Origin: Cyclospora cayetanensis
Taxonomy: Eukaryota; Apicomplexa; Conoidasida; Eucoccidiorida; Eimeriidae
Assembly: GCF_002999335.1 (NCBI RefSeq)
Contig: NW_020312118.1
Span: 1 to 64,000 of the forward strand
DNA: 64,000 bases
Direction of reading: 5' to 3'
The first letter of the stretch is position 1, and every line of letters starts with the position of its first letter. Position numbers and translations under genes: made by a program. The notes under the pieces are model-generated. The model searched no databases. It worked only from the letters and a program-made list of their open reading frames with translations, and was not told the DNA's origin. Below are positions 56,501 through 64,000 of the stretch, piece by piece.

Positions 56501-56775
56501 GCTCCGCGCTGCCCTAGGAGTTCATGAGGCCCCCGAGGCTCCCTACTCCGGCGTGTGGGCCCCCCTTCCCGAAGAGGCCTTGCACTCCCCTGGCGGAGGC
56601 CCTTGCCAACCGCATACTTGTCACGGCAGCTGTAGCTGCAGAAGTCGGCGTAGCGGCCGTCCCACTGCATCCAGGCGTCTGCCTTGCACACCTTACAGCG
56701 AGGCCGAGCCGCTCGAGGGTCAAAGGCCTTCCCCGGTGTTTCCTCCTGCAACAGGAAGCTGAACAGCGCATCCAT
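53578..56775 (-). CDS. zinc-module, coiled-coil and C2-domain protein (unknown function)
   Basis: A single open frame of 1,065 codons. Near residues 26-50 is a Cys module: CKVC, 15 residues, then CSYSC. A Lys/Ala/Glu linker follows, then about 250 residues of Gln/Glu/Leu-rich coiled coil. Around 560-720 a C2-like beta-sandwich: LEAAVLRANLLLPDAG, LQVVLRCATG, WKETFRFRVHW, TRCFLGEAALPLPPF, WEHWSPLRW, ILFRVQFHPS. Near 840-890 a second Cys module: LCTNAFCSN, then LCSTCQQRIF. A Leu/Gln-rich helical end closes the protein. C2 domains usually bind membranes, often with calcium; the usual Asp ligands are not obvious, so a calcium-free or protein-binding role is as likely. Poly-Gln and poly-Ala runs interrupt the domains. 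I know no named family with this order. Upstream exons are not excluded. Confidence 0.75.
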   Translation of the reverse strand: MDALFSFLLQEETPGKAFDPRAARPRCKVCKADAWMQWDGRYADFCSYSCRDKYAVGKGLRQGSARPLREGGPTRRSREPRGPHELLGQRGAQLQQEKQEQWERQFSPRNRHLPKKTAQFQEEDPQQQQKDKAKEAAAAGAAGAFAEAAAAKKVAKALRDKVPRKLPKGGSVGPHTKEAGQASAEAAVVRTQSKNRRGGSTEEEEEPPLLKQRTVARFVEDSESAAEAQNALKEYQDNMKRLQQQHTGQHAAPVVAGECGLQQQPEGPGRQDTLLQQEREKKQEEEVRAFREQMELQRAHLEGELKRLAKKEADSQTTLEGGLREVHAALQALKAQHEEQRQQQAHGLRDELKQHLKEQLQQQLQHTLKQQLEEQLKHSLKQQLQQELLSTVAQDRKEASELLKRQLEQQQQQLQQEKLLQQQLLQQQQQQERLLRHLQKQQEKTLQQLSSAERQHADAGPGEASLVEQAFQDSQLRPLLVQGLLRHLKDQDNQKQEQEEVLLPSTWEQRELALRDAACAAAARATENPFSGVYDGHLEAAVLRANLLLPDAGAKQQPRLQFGTKLQVVLRCATGPSEWEERETALSADGIWKETFRFRVHWPSAAAAAAAAASVSAQLWATNSSRSSSNLHNGTNTRCFLGEAALPLPPFTSPWEHWSPLRWRSSLGGAGQQHLLQQGNILFRVQFHPSKTAAAAPPQELEDLQPLPRIAPAKTQSCKSGSRRRSTRSSTSSNSSSETTSHVKLTRDVSMGDEALQQQLLQQLDELSLAWRRAFTEQQQQLQQQHFPVCIDSDSLLEHLQRSPLMGALCTNAFCSNLVGPFSDLYTEEEFRVWGLCSTCQQRIFTTPLPQATHGSSLPRRRVRLESPLARCEADLGEMDVIEALAKTAASQHPHPFGELRLDGSAPVAFPTPNCLWPSALQLLHAQRFSLVSIQERLRCCSNSSELLALLQCPLLQRFERPDWPSRASSAVRTCLLLLLQQHPKLQLLLSTLDGCLITYHDPLQQQLLYRLLEQQQQQQGKPVRGRAPSEASSERLNRGSSLELNFAGSLLMDLCAALGPPFRR
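54938..54962. repeat. GCA microsatellite encoding poly-Ala within the C2-like domain
   Basis: gcagcagcagc... of about eight units; on the coding (minus) strand it gives an Ala run between FRVHWPS and SVSAQLW, that is, in a loop of the C2-like sandwich. Confidence 0.85.
55425..55730. repeat. CTG/CAG-rich tract encoding the Gln-rich coiled coil
   Basis: About 300 bp dominated by ctg, ttg, cag and ctc triplets with quasi-repeats of 21-24 bases; encodes Gln/Leu heptad-like units (LKQQLEEQLKHSLKQQLQQE type) in the C2 protein. Confidence 0.75.
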
Positions 56776-58115
56776 CGCTTGGTAGCTAGCGAGGCGGCAT
56801 GATACGCATCACAAGCGAGAAGCATGAAGTGCGCACCGCTCACGCAGCCTCAATGGGCCACTGCTCTTGGGGATCCAGTGCGTCGTTAGGGTGAGCCTCC
56901 TCGTAGCCATTTCGAGGCCTCTCTATGGCTCGGCCGCAGACATCGCAAAGTTTGCTGCTGCTGCTGCCCCCGCAGTCGCAGCGGTCTCTGCCGCTCTGTG
57001 ATTCTCCTTGCCTGTGTTTGTCTCCTCGCCCTCTTCGTTCATTTCTCGCGTCTTCGGGGAAAAAATCAACCTCAGCTGGACCGTCTCTTTCTTGCATAAC
57101 GTTGCTCTCCCTGTGCCGCCTCGTAGGTCCTCCTGGCCTTCTACCTGCTTCTGCTCGCTGCACCCGTCGGTGCTTCCGCACAGCTTCAAGAAAAATCTTA
57201 ATGGCGTGTGCTTCCTAGTGCAGCCTATAGCCGAAACAAGGCAAGGATAGCTGGGGGAGACCGTGATAGTGCCACTGCTGCTAAGGCGGGTGGGGTGTTG
57301 CTGCAGCGCACACAGAGGTCCTCGCAACCGCTCGAACACTCCACCAAGAGGTCTTTCACAGAGAGTGTCGAGCAGCCTCTGCTGGTAGCCCGACGGGCTT
57401 CCCGACACACGGAAGGCTCGAAGCGCGGAGCCGTCGAGTCGGCCGCTTTCTTTGACTGCTCATTCGCGGCTCTGTCGTGCCTTCTGCTGTTGAAACCGCC
57501 CAATATTCCTAGCTATAAACAAAGCAACAAAAGGTCCATGGCTCATCGCTGGAGATCCCGTTGCGCGCGTGCATCGCAGAGCTCGCGATGCACCGGCGGG
57601 CCATAGAGCGGTCGAGCCATCCCGAGTCGCTGCAGTAGGAGCAGCGGGAGGAGGCAACTGGCCGCTTAAACCCAACACACAGGCAGTAGTGCTCGTTTGG
57701 ACTCTCTGTTGCTATTTCTTTTTGGGTTACTGCGCCTAGAGGAGCGGCCGTTGCGTTGGGTGGCTCCAGGCTGGGGGCCCCTGTACACTCCGATGGGGCT
57801 GCCGCGAAAGAGCATCTGGTCCTTTTTCGCGTGTATGTTACCATGCTGGACTGGTACTTTGAGGATTATTTGCTCTTGCCGTTGTGCAGCCTAAGTGCCG
57901 CTATTGCGGGGTTGCCCCTACCACACCCTTCTCTCCCTCCGCAGACAACCAGGTGCCCTCGGCCTCAGCCACGTTTCGACGGCGCTGCTCTTGCTCCTGC
58001 CGACTGGGTGCAGGAAAAGGGATCAATTCTGGCGTCAAAGCGCCAGACAACATTGGACCCTCTCCACTAGTAGCAGCACAGCCCCTGTGATATCTGTATC
58101 CATGGGCAGAATCCG
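56776..58115. other. divergent intergenic region between the C2 protein and TRM5
   Basis: About 1.3 kb, GC-rich and open in several frames. On the minus strand a 161-codon frame (56923-57408) and a Cys-containing frame (57509-57844) are open, and on the plus strand frames at 57697-58070; none has a known motif. Both promoters should lie here, and a non-coding first exon of either gene could be present. Confidence 0.45.
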
Positions 58116-61100
58116 ATGCCCCTGAGGTGTCATCGAGACTCAGCTTTGCCCGCCAGTTGCCCAGTCAGGCATCCAGCAGCAGCACTCGTAGCAGAAACAC
58201 AGCCAGAAGCGCACAGGTGGAGCTTCCTCCTTGCAAGGTCACCGCAGCGTGCAGCTACTGTCCAGAGAAGAAGCGGCCCATCCCCGCGGTGTTTGCGCAT
58301 TGGGGCAGTAGCAGCTGCCTGTGTCGCCGCGCTGCAGCAGCAGCAGCAGCAGCACGCCTGCGTGCTCGGAAATAGCGATGCCAACACCCTCCACTCCTGC
58401 ACAGGCAATCAGCTCGCTCGGCTCCCTCTAGTTCCAGGACGCTCTGGACCTCTCTCCCCCCCCCACGGCTCACACACTTCGTTGGGGGCAGCAGTGTACC
58501 TACAGGAAATCCTGGAGCTCGGAAGAAGCACGAAGATGTCGCCTGGCGTTCTCGGCGGGATCGAAGTGTCCTCCTCAGCAGAAGCACCACCAGCACCAAC
58601 ACCATCAGCCCCAGAGGACTTTGTGCAGCTGGATCGCGCTTCCTTTTCGCAGGAGAAAGAAGTGACGTTTCTTCGTGTGCCGCTGCAGCAGCTACAGGAG
58701 TACTCCAAGGCCCTTCGGAAGTGCGCAGAGTCTGCACTGCCAGCCTTTTTTACGCTGCTTCCCTTGGGCTTCGTGTGGCTCATGCTTCTGTTGCTAATAC
58801 ACAGTCCCTGTGGGAGTTTCTGGTGCTGAGAAGAAACTCACAGCTGCCACTGCTGATGAACGTTTGCGGCTGTAGGTACCTCCTGAAGGGAAGAAACCTC
58901 AAACCCGTCATTCCAGACCTCGAGAAAGAACAAGAGCAACAGCAGCAACAGAGGGTGGTGGACTCCCCAGGCGCAACAGAGCAGACGCTGTCGCAGCAAG
59001 AGCAGCAGCTCCAGCACAATGACGGTTCTGCATCTCCCAATGGCAAACCGGAAGAGTTCAAATGTCTCTTATTGGATCCTGCTATCGGAGCAGGCACGTA
59101 GCACAACACTCCATGGCCTCAGCCACGTTAGCAGCTTCCAGCGTGACGGTCTGGCATTGCTCGGGGTGCCACAAAGCACACACTGTCTACGGCTACTCTC
59201 TCACTGTTCAGCATGCATCTTTCTGCTGTGTGTATCTGCTCAGATCTGGCAGAACTGCCCGACTCCCTGAGACAGCTGGTGCAAAATTCTGGGATTCGTG
59301 TGGGGAGGCATCGGATATCTGTTGGCTATGACAATCTCTCAGCTCGTGAGGGAGTGCCACCGGCGTTTTCGTGCTAAACTTGCTGAGATGCGGCCTCTTA
59401 CATGGCTGTTACTGTTGAGGGCTGCTCGCTTTCCGCGGCTCGTACTGCCTCTGTACTTACTCGCTGCTGCGCTCATACATCGCCGTTGAATGCTGGCGGC
59501 TCGCTTTTACTGGGAAGGGTGGTATGCCTGAGGAAGTCTGCATTTGTTTGAGCGCTGCCTCCTCATCCTTTTGAGCGTGTCTGCTTGCGTGTGCTGCGGC
59601 TTCTGCACTTTTGGCTTCTTGGCAGTGGAGTGTCTTTCCGCATTAATGCCAGAGACTGCGGAGGTGCCGCATCGGTTCGAGTGTGTGGGGCATATCGCTC
59701 ACCTGAATCTCCCAGCCACCCTCCTTAAGTTCAAATATGCCATTGGGCAAGTGGTCCTCGATGTCCGTTGCTGCTACCGGCGCACATCTGGTGCTGAAGA
59801 AAAAAGGGGCTGTACCTTGCGGAGCTACGAAAAATCACGACTTTGTTGCTGCTGTTGCTGGCCATGCCAATGCTGCTGCCATCGCTGATTTACTGAAGGG
59901 CGCTCTTGCTGTTGCTGCAGCCAGACCCTTTTTGCCTGCGGCTGCGCTGCCCGCTCACTCCAAGTAGCATTGCCAAAGCTTCAGGCTTACCTTGATGGGC
60001 GCGTTTACTGCCGATGGTGTGACAAATTCTGATGCAGAAGCATCCTCAGCTGCGCACGGTGGTCTTGAAGACGGGCATTGGCGAGAAATGGAGAGAACTG
60101 CAGTTTGAGCTTCTCGCTGGCGAAGCGGACTACGTCGCTAAAGTAGTGAGCTTGTCGGCAGCAGTGGCAGTTTGGACAGGAGGTTTAACGTTGGCGGCGT
60201 CTGCGCCGACGTTTGAGCATCCACTCGGGGTGATATTAAAGCTGCTGACTCTGCATAGTATATTGAGTGAGAGGAAGACGCTTCGAAAAATACTCCACGA
60301 ATCCCTGGGCTTTAAATGTGCTGAAGTCGTGGCAGCACCTCTGGGAGGTTGTGGATTCTGTGCAGTCTGCAGTGTGCCTTGCATGCCGCGCAGAAAGAAA
60401 GCGACTTGGTCTTTGAAGTGGACTACGCAAAAGCGTTTTGGAACTCTAGGTGAATTTCGTCTGGTGCTGATGATTCTCGTGTTGCTGTATCCGTAGCGTC
60501 TCCTGCAAGCGATGGCCTTTCTATTTGTGCTCCTATGGCTGCTAGAAACTTGTATGCACATGTGCCGCTTCGTGGGGTCTGCAGGCTTTCGTGTGAACGC
60601 CAGCGCATCACAGCTCTCATTCCAAGAGACGCAGTTGTTTGTAAGCGCATCTTTTATACGGGTGTTCTCCTTGATGACTGTCGATGATCAGCAGCAGCAG
60701 GACCGCGCGTGTTTGTGCATTCCTGGTTGCTCTGCTCCCGCTGCTCCTCCAATGGTGTAACGTGGTCATGGTTGTGTGCCCCATCTCCAGGCTCCTAAGC
60801 GTTGTTTGATTTTCCCGTCCTCAACGGCAGCACCTCTTTTGATTCTCTATTGCGTGTATGTATATCTGCGTGCCGCCCGTCTGCTGCAGTAGACGCTTTT
60901 GCGGGAGTTGGAGCATTCGCCATCTTTCTGGCTCGCAGCGGTTGCGTTGTTGCTGCAAACGATGGAAATCCTGCCTCTGCAGCAAACATGAAGACAAATG
61001 CGAAACGCAACCGAGTGAGTTGAGTGTCCTGCTGTCAGTGCTGTTGAGGCCGTTGTCTCCTAGACGCCAAGATGAGTGAGCGGCTGCGTCGGCATTTCCA

Positions 61101-62318
61101 CGAATTGATGCTGTGCAACTCGCTTTGACAGAAACCATGTCCTCACTTTTCGAAGTAGAAGTCCTACTGTCTATTTCATAGGTCTCTGCGTTGGTGGAGG
61201 TGCACAACCGAGACGCACGGGAGTTCCTTAGAACCCAGGCACAGCCAGAGGCCATTGCGGCCCTCCTGCAGAAGCGTGTGCAGGCCAGAGGAACCTCAGC
61301 CCCCCCAACATCAGCTCCAAGAGTACTGGCAGCTGAAACAGGGCATGAAGTGCAAACCCCTGTTGAGGTTCACGTGCTGATGAACCTTCCGGAACTGGCA
61401 ATTGAATTTTTAGGTCTGCCTGTGCTTCCCTCTGCCTGCTACATGTTTCCTTTCGGCGGTGTGTAATTGCTGCTGCACGTTCAGCTTACGGGCCGTGGCG
61501 AACAGCTGCCTGTACAGATGAGGATCCAGCAAATGTAAGTTCCCGTCATCTTTTGTTGTGGGGCCAACTGGGTGCGCTGTTGTTCAGACGTATTCCCAGG
61601 ACTCTTGAGCCGGACAGAGCCGCACTCAAAGAGATTGCGCCCTGAAGCGAGACTAAACAGCGACGCAGCAGCCGCAGAGAAACTTCGAATTGCCAAGTGG
61701 CGCGTGCACTGCTACGCTTTTTGCAGAAACCCTAAGCCCGAAGAGGAACTACGGGTGAGATGTCCAGCATTGCTGTCCACCAGCTGTGGATACGTGTGTT
61801 GACAGGCCCACATGCATGATAGATAAATAAGTGCGTGCAGACCTGCGTGCCGACACGTATGTTTGGACACGTCTGTGCTTAAAGCCATAAGTCAAGAGCC
61901 TTTACTCGAGTTCGGATGGTGCTGTGCCGCAGCCGCGCGTGGAAGCTGCCCTTGGCTGTTGGCCTGAGCCAGTTGACATACAAGAGGTTTGTCACTCCGT
62001 AACAACCTTGCAGCTATGTGCACTCTTCTTCCCTTTAACCTGGAACCATAGGCTCCTGCTAAGGCGAAGCTGGTCGTCTGCAGGGGCAGTGGCTTTCTCA
62101 GGACACGAAAGGCTCTGGGCAAGCTCCCCTGCAGCACCGATCCGTACCACGCGGGTTGTTTCTTGTGTGGCCCCTGGTGTATGTACACTGCACTGCAGGT
62201 AAGGGACGTGGCGCCACACAAGAGGATGTATTGCATTGCCTTTGATATACCGGTTTCGCTACTTCGGGACGAGTCCAAAGCAACTGTAGCTCAAGAACAG
62301 GCAGAGAAGGAACCTTAG
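58116..62318 (+). CDS. TRM5: tRNA (guanine37-N1)-methyltransferase TRM5
   Basis: Methylates G37 next to the anticodon using S-adenosylmethionine, preventing frameshifting. Twelve exons: (58116 or 58536)-58720, 58876-59093, 59244-59345, 59626-59762, 60038-60145, 60394-60449, 60585-60640, 60890-61014, 61182-61413, 61588-61754, 61933-61986 and 62199-62318; 659 aa from the first ATG, 519 from 58536. Motifs: LLKGRNLKPVIPDLE, VGHIAHLNLPA, IGQVVLDKHPQLRTVV, EVDYAKAFWNSRLSCERQRI, SAM-binding DAFAGVGAFAIFLARSG, AANDGNPASA, VEVHNRDAREFL, catalytic-region MNLPELAIEFLD, VHCYAF and the C-terminal VRDVAPHKRMYCIAFDIP. The longer N-terminus is Arg/Ala-rich and could target mitochondria, as TRM5 does elsewhere; this is inference. 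Intron 2 starts with GC (GCAG|GCACGT), required by phase. A Gln-rich insert sits in exon 2. Confidence 0.93.
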
Positions 62319-63380
62319 GAACGTTGCGGCCGAGCTATGGCTTGCCACCAGTTGCCAGCTCTCCAAAGGGGTTTCAGCACAACTATACGACCAAGGGAAA
62401 TCGCCCTTGATGCAGAACACTGTAGGAACAGCGGGGAGGTATGGTGTGCATCGCAACAGCGCGAGGGGAGCCCAGCCCTCCCATCCACCAGCCAGGATGC
62501 CCAACTCTGAAAGCGACGTGCTGGTGCAGTACATGTCAGCCTTTCTGGCTACTGAATAACAGTATTGCTTCACTTATAGTGCAGCACTGCATTTTGTGAC
62601 GTGGGGAGCTCAAGGTGCGGCTGCAGCAGCACCTTTCGCCTCCATGACATCCCATCCGTCGTTACTCACTCTCCTGCAAAGGCAAGTATATTCTTGACCT
62701 TTTCTTCTAAAGGCTTTGTGAGTGGATATTTTGAGAAAAGAGCTACTTACAGGTATGGGGGCCCAAAGGGGAAAACAAACTCATAGAATAAAGGAAGTCG
62801 GCGTTACCAACGGCTTACTGTTCCACCTTTTTGCACCCACTCATGAAAGGCAAACACGGTGCATGCAGGTACAAGGAACGCCGTAATTATACTGGGCGCA
62901 GGCAAGAGTTAAGCGCTGCATACGGCGTGTTTGCGCAAACCGCATAGCCCAGCTGAAATAGATGGGCCATCAACAAAGCACACTGCCTCTGCAGAGCTTC
63001 AGAGACAAAGTCGCTGAGCCTCATAAATGGGCCCCCTAGACCAGGCATCCTTCAACGAAGGCATTGGAGTTGCAGGCAGCTGCAGCCGTCGAGACTGCTC
63101 TGTGCCTCTTGCAGCCAGCAGCCTCGTGGTGCTCTCGAGCGACCCGAGACTTCCTGGCGCGCTCTCTCGGGACATGCAGCCCCATTAGAGTATGCAGACA
63201 CTGTAGTGTTCCGCGATATACAGGTACACGTACCATTTCCTAAAAGCAGCAATATTCATCTTACTTGTGTGCGTGTGTGCCGGTCTGCACGTCACACTTT
63301 TTTCGCGTCACAGGTCTGCCAAAATAGCCCTATTGGGTGCTCGCTCCGGGCACTTTCTCATCTAGAGTCTATCCCGCTTC
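62319..63380. other. convergent intergenic region
   Basis: About 1.06 kb between the 3' ends of TRM5 (+) and the partial gene (-). The open frames on the opposite strand of TRM5's end are shadows. I see no repeat or RNA gene. Confidence 0.55.
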
Positions 63381-63898
63381 TTAGGTGGCCCAAATACATG
63401 GCACCACAGTTTCAATAATGCTCTGTGCTGCGTTGTGGAGAGGCTGACAATCAGCACAGGCCTTGAGAACCGCCAGGCCGTCTGCACGCAGGAGCGCGTT
63501 GCAGCAGCGAATCATGACCGAGACATGCGCCGGTTTGTTGCTGCTGAAGGCGGTATCTATCTCCTGAAACAGTTGCTGCAGCTGCTGCAATAGCGCGTGT
63601 TGTTCCTCCAAACGTGCAGGATCCACTGCCACCTTCTGCGCTTTACGCTGAGGCCCAGATGGTTTCCTTGCCGTGGGTGCTGCATCCGTTGTTGCACCTG
63701 TTGCCTCTTGCGTTGCTCCTTCCGTTGCCTCTGTGTCTGACTCGCCGCAGCTACTGCAGAATGCCCTGCTAGAGTCCGTTATTTCATGTAACCGTTCGAA
63801 AAGACGAGAGCAGCGCGCCTCCATCTGCTGCTGCTGCTCCTGTAGCTCAGCTGAAGGCTTTGCTGCAGCTCGCGCCTCTTCTAGGGCTCTCGCTCTCT
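63381..63898 (-). CDS. 3'-terminal exon of an unidentified coiled-coil protein (gene continues past the right edge)
   Basis: The frame runs from a likely 3' splice site (gtgtctcag, just above 63898) to a stop at 63381, about 172 codons. It begins with Ala/Glu/Gln-rich helix (RALEEARAAAKPSAELQEQQ), continues through a polar Thr/Ala/Glu linker and ends in a compact helical part (ARLEEQHALLQQLQQLFQEI, VSVMIRCCNALLRADGLAVL, closing with IIETVVPCIWAT). The internal Met at 63824 is unlikely to be the start, because coding continues upstream to the splice site. I do not recognise the family. Sequence 63902-64000 reads as intron with a pyrimidine-rich 3' end. Confidence 0.55.
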
Positions 63899-64000
63899 CT
63901 GAGACACGACAAACACACTAAAAGGGACTTGCCGCACTGCAACGTAGCCTAAAAATACTGCAGATAAGGCGTTCTGGCAGAAGTGCTGCTGGATTGATTC

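Noticed and set aside
1..64000. CRISPR arrays, operons, bacterial terminators, tRNA and rRNA genes
   Set aside because: None seen. The window is eukaryotic nuclear DNA with spliced genes; no cloverleaf with conserved A and B boxes stood out, though a covariance search was not possible.

Overview
The window is nuclear DNA of a coccidian apicomplexan, most likely from the Eimeria/Cyclospora lineage. The evidence is as follows. Many genes are split by short GT-AG introns. Several coding regions are inflated by in-frame CAG-type runs that encode poly-Gln, poly-Ala and poly-Ser, the homopolymeric amino-acid repeats typical of Eimeria. Two genes begin with secretory signal peptides, and a ubiquitin E1 carries a plastid-type bipartite leader. 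A decayed Ty3/gypsy retrotransposon is also present. The exact species cannot be read from the sequence.

Layout, left to right. 1-603 is a 372-bp tandem duplication carrying a His/Lys-rich exon fragment. 599-2163 (-) is a five-exon gene for a secreted, charged coiled-coil protein. 3269-5671 (+) is a single-exon secreted protein with five RRL motifs. 6252-11929 (-) is a full-length but greatly expanded ubiquitin-activating enzyme E1 with a signal-plus-transit-like N-terminus. 12619-13726 (+) is a small unassigned spliced gene. 14101-23722 (+) is a giant RIC1 homologue (WD40 plus RIC1 domain; Rab6 GEF partner). 23723-35232 is about 11.5 kb without a convincing gene, holding a Ty3/gypsy pol relic (about 30.6-33.05 kb) and a short direct repeat. 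35233-37961 (+) is a low-complexity nuclear, nucleoporin-like protein with an RG-rich tail. 38670-39291 is an inverted-repeat (foldback) element. Four compact, normal-length, multi-exon genes follow: GID8 of the GID/CTLH ubiquitin ligase (40288-42534, +), a MATH-BTB/SPOP-like adaptor (43398-46377, +), an SLC22A18-like MFS transporter (46527-49078, -) and a plant/bacterial DusA-type tRNA-dihydrouridine synthase (49303-52461, -). Repeat-rich coding then returns with a zinc-module/coiled-coil/C2 protein (53578-56775, -) and TRM5 tRNA m1G37 methyltransferase (58116-62318, +). A partial coiled-coil gene runs off the right edge (63381 onward, -).

The genes are mainly housekeeping: protein ubiquitination (E1, GID8, MATH-BTB), Golgi trafficking (RIC1), tRNA modification (DusA-type, TRM5) and transport (MFS). 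They do not form an operon-like system. What stands out is the alternation between blocks whose proteins are swollen by CAG-type runs and a block (40-52 kb) whose proteins keep the standard family length. Exon boundaries were worked out by hand from splice signals, reading phase and family motifs. For GID8, MATH-BTB, the DusA-type gene and TRM5 every junction is phase-consistent. RIC1 (20.7-21.45 kb), the MFS gene (46.9-48.0 kb) and the first E1 intron remain partly unresolved.
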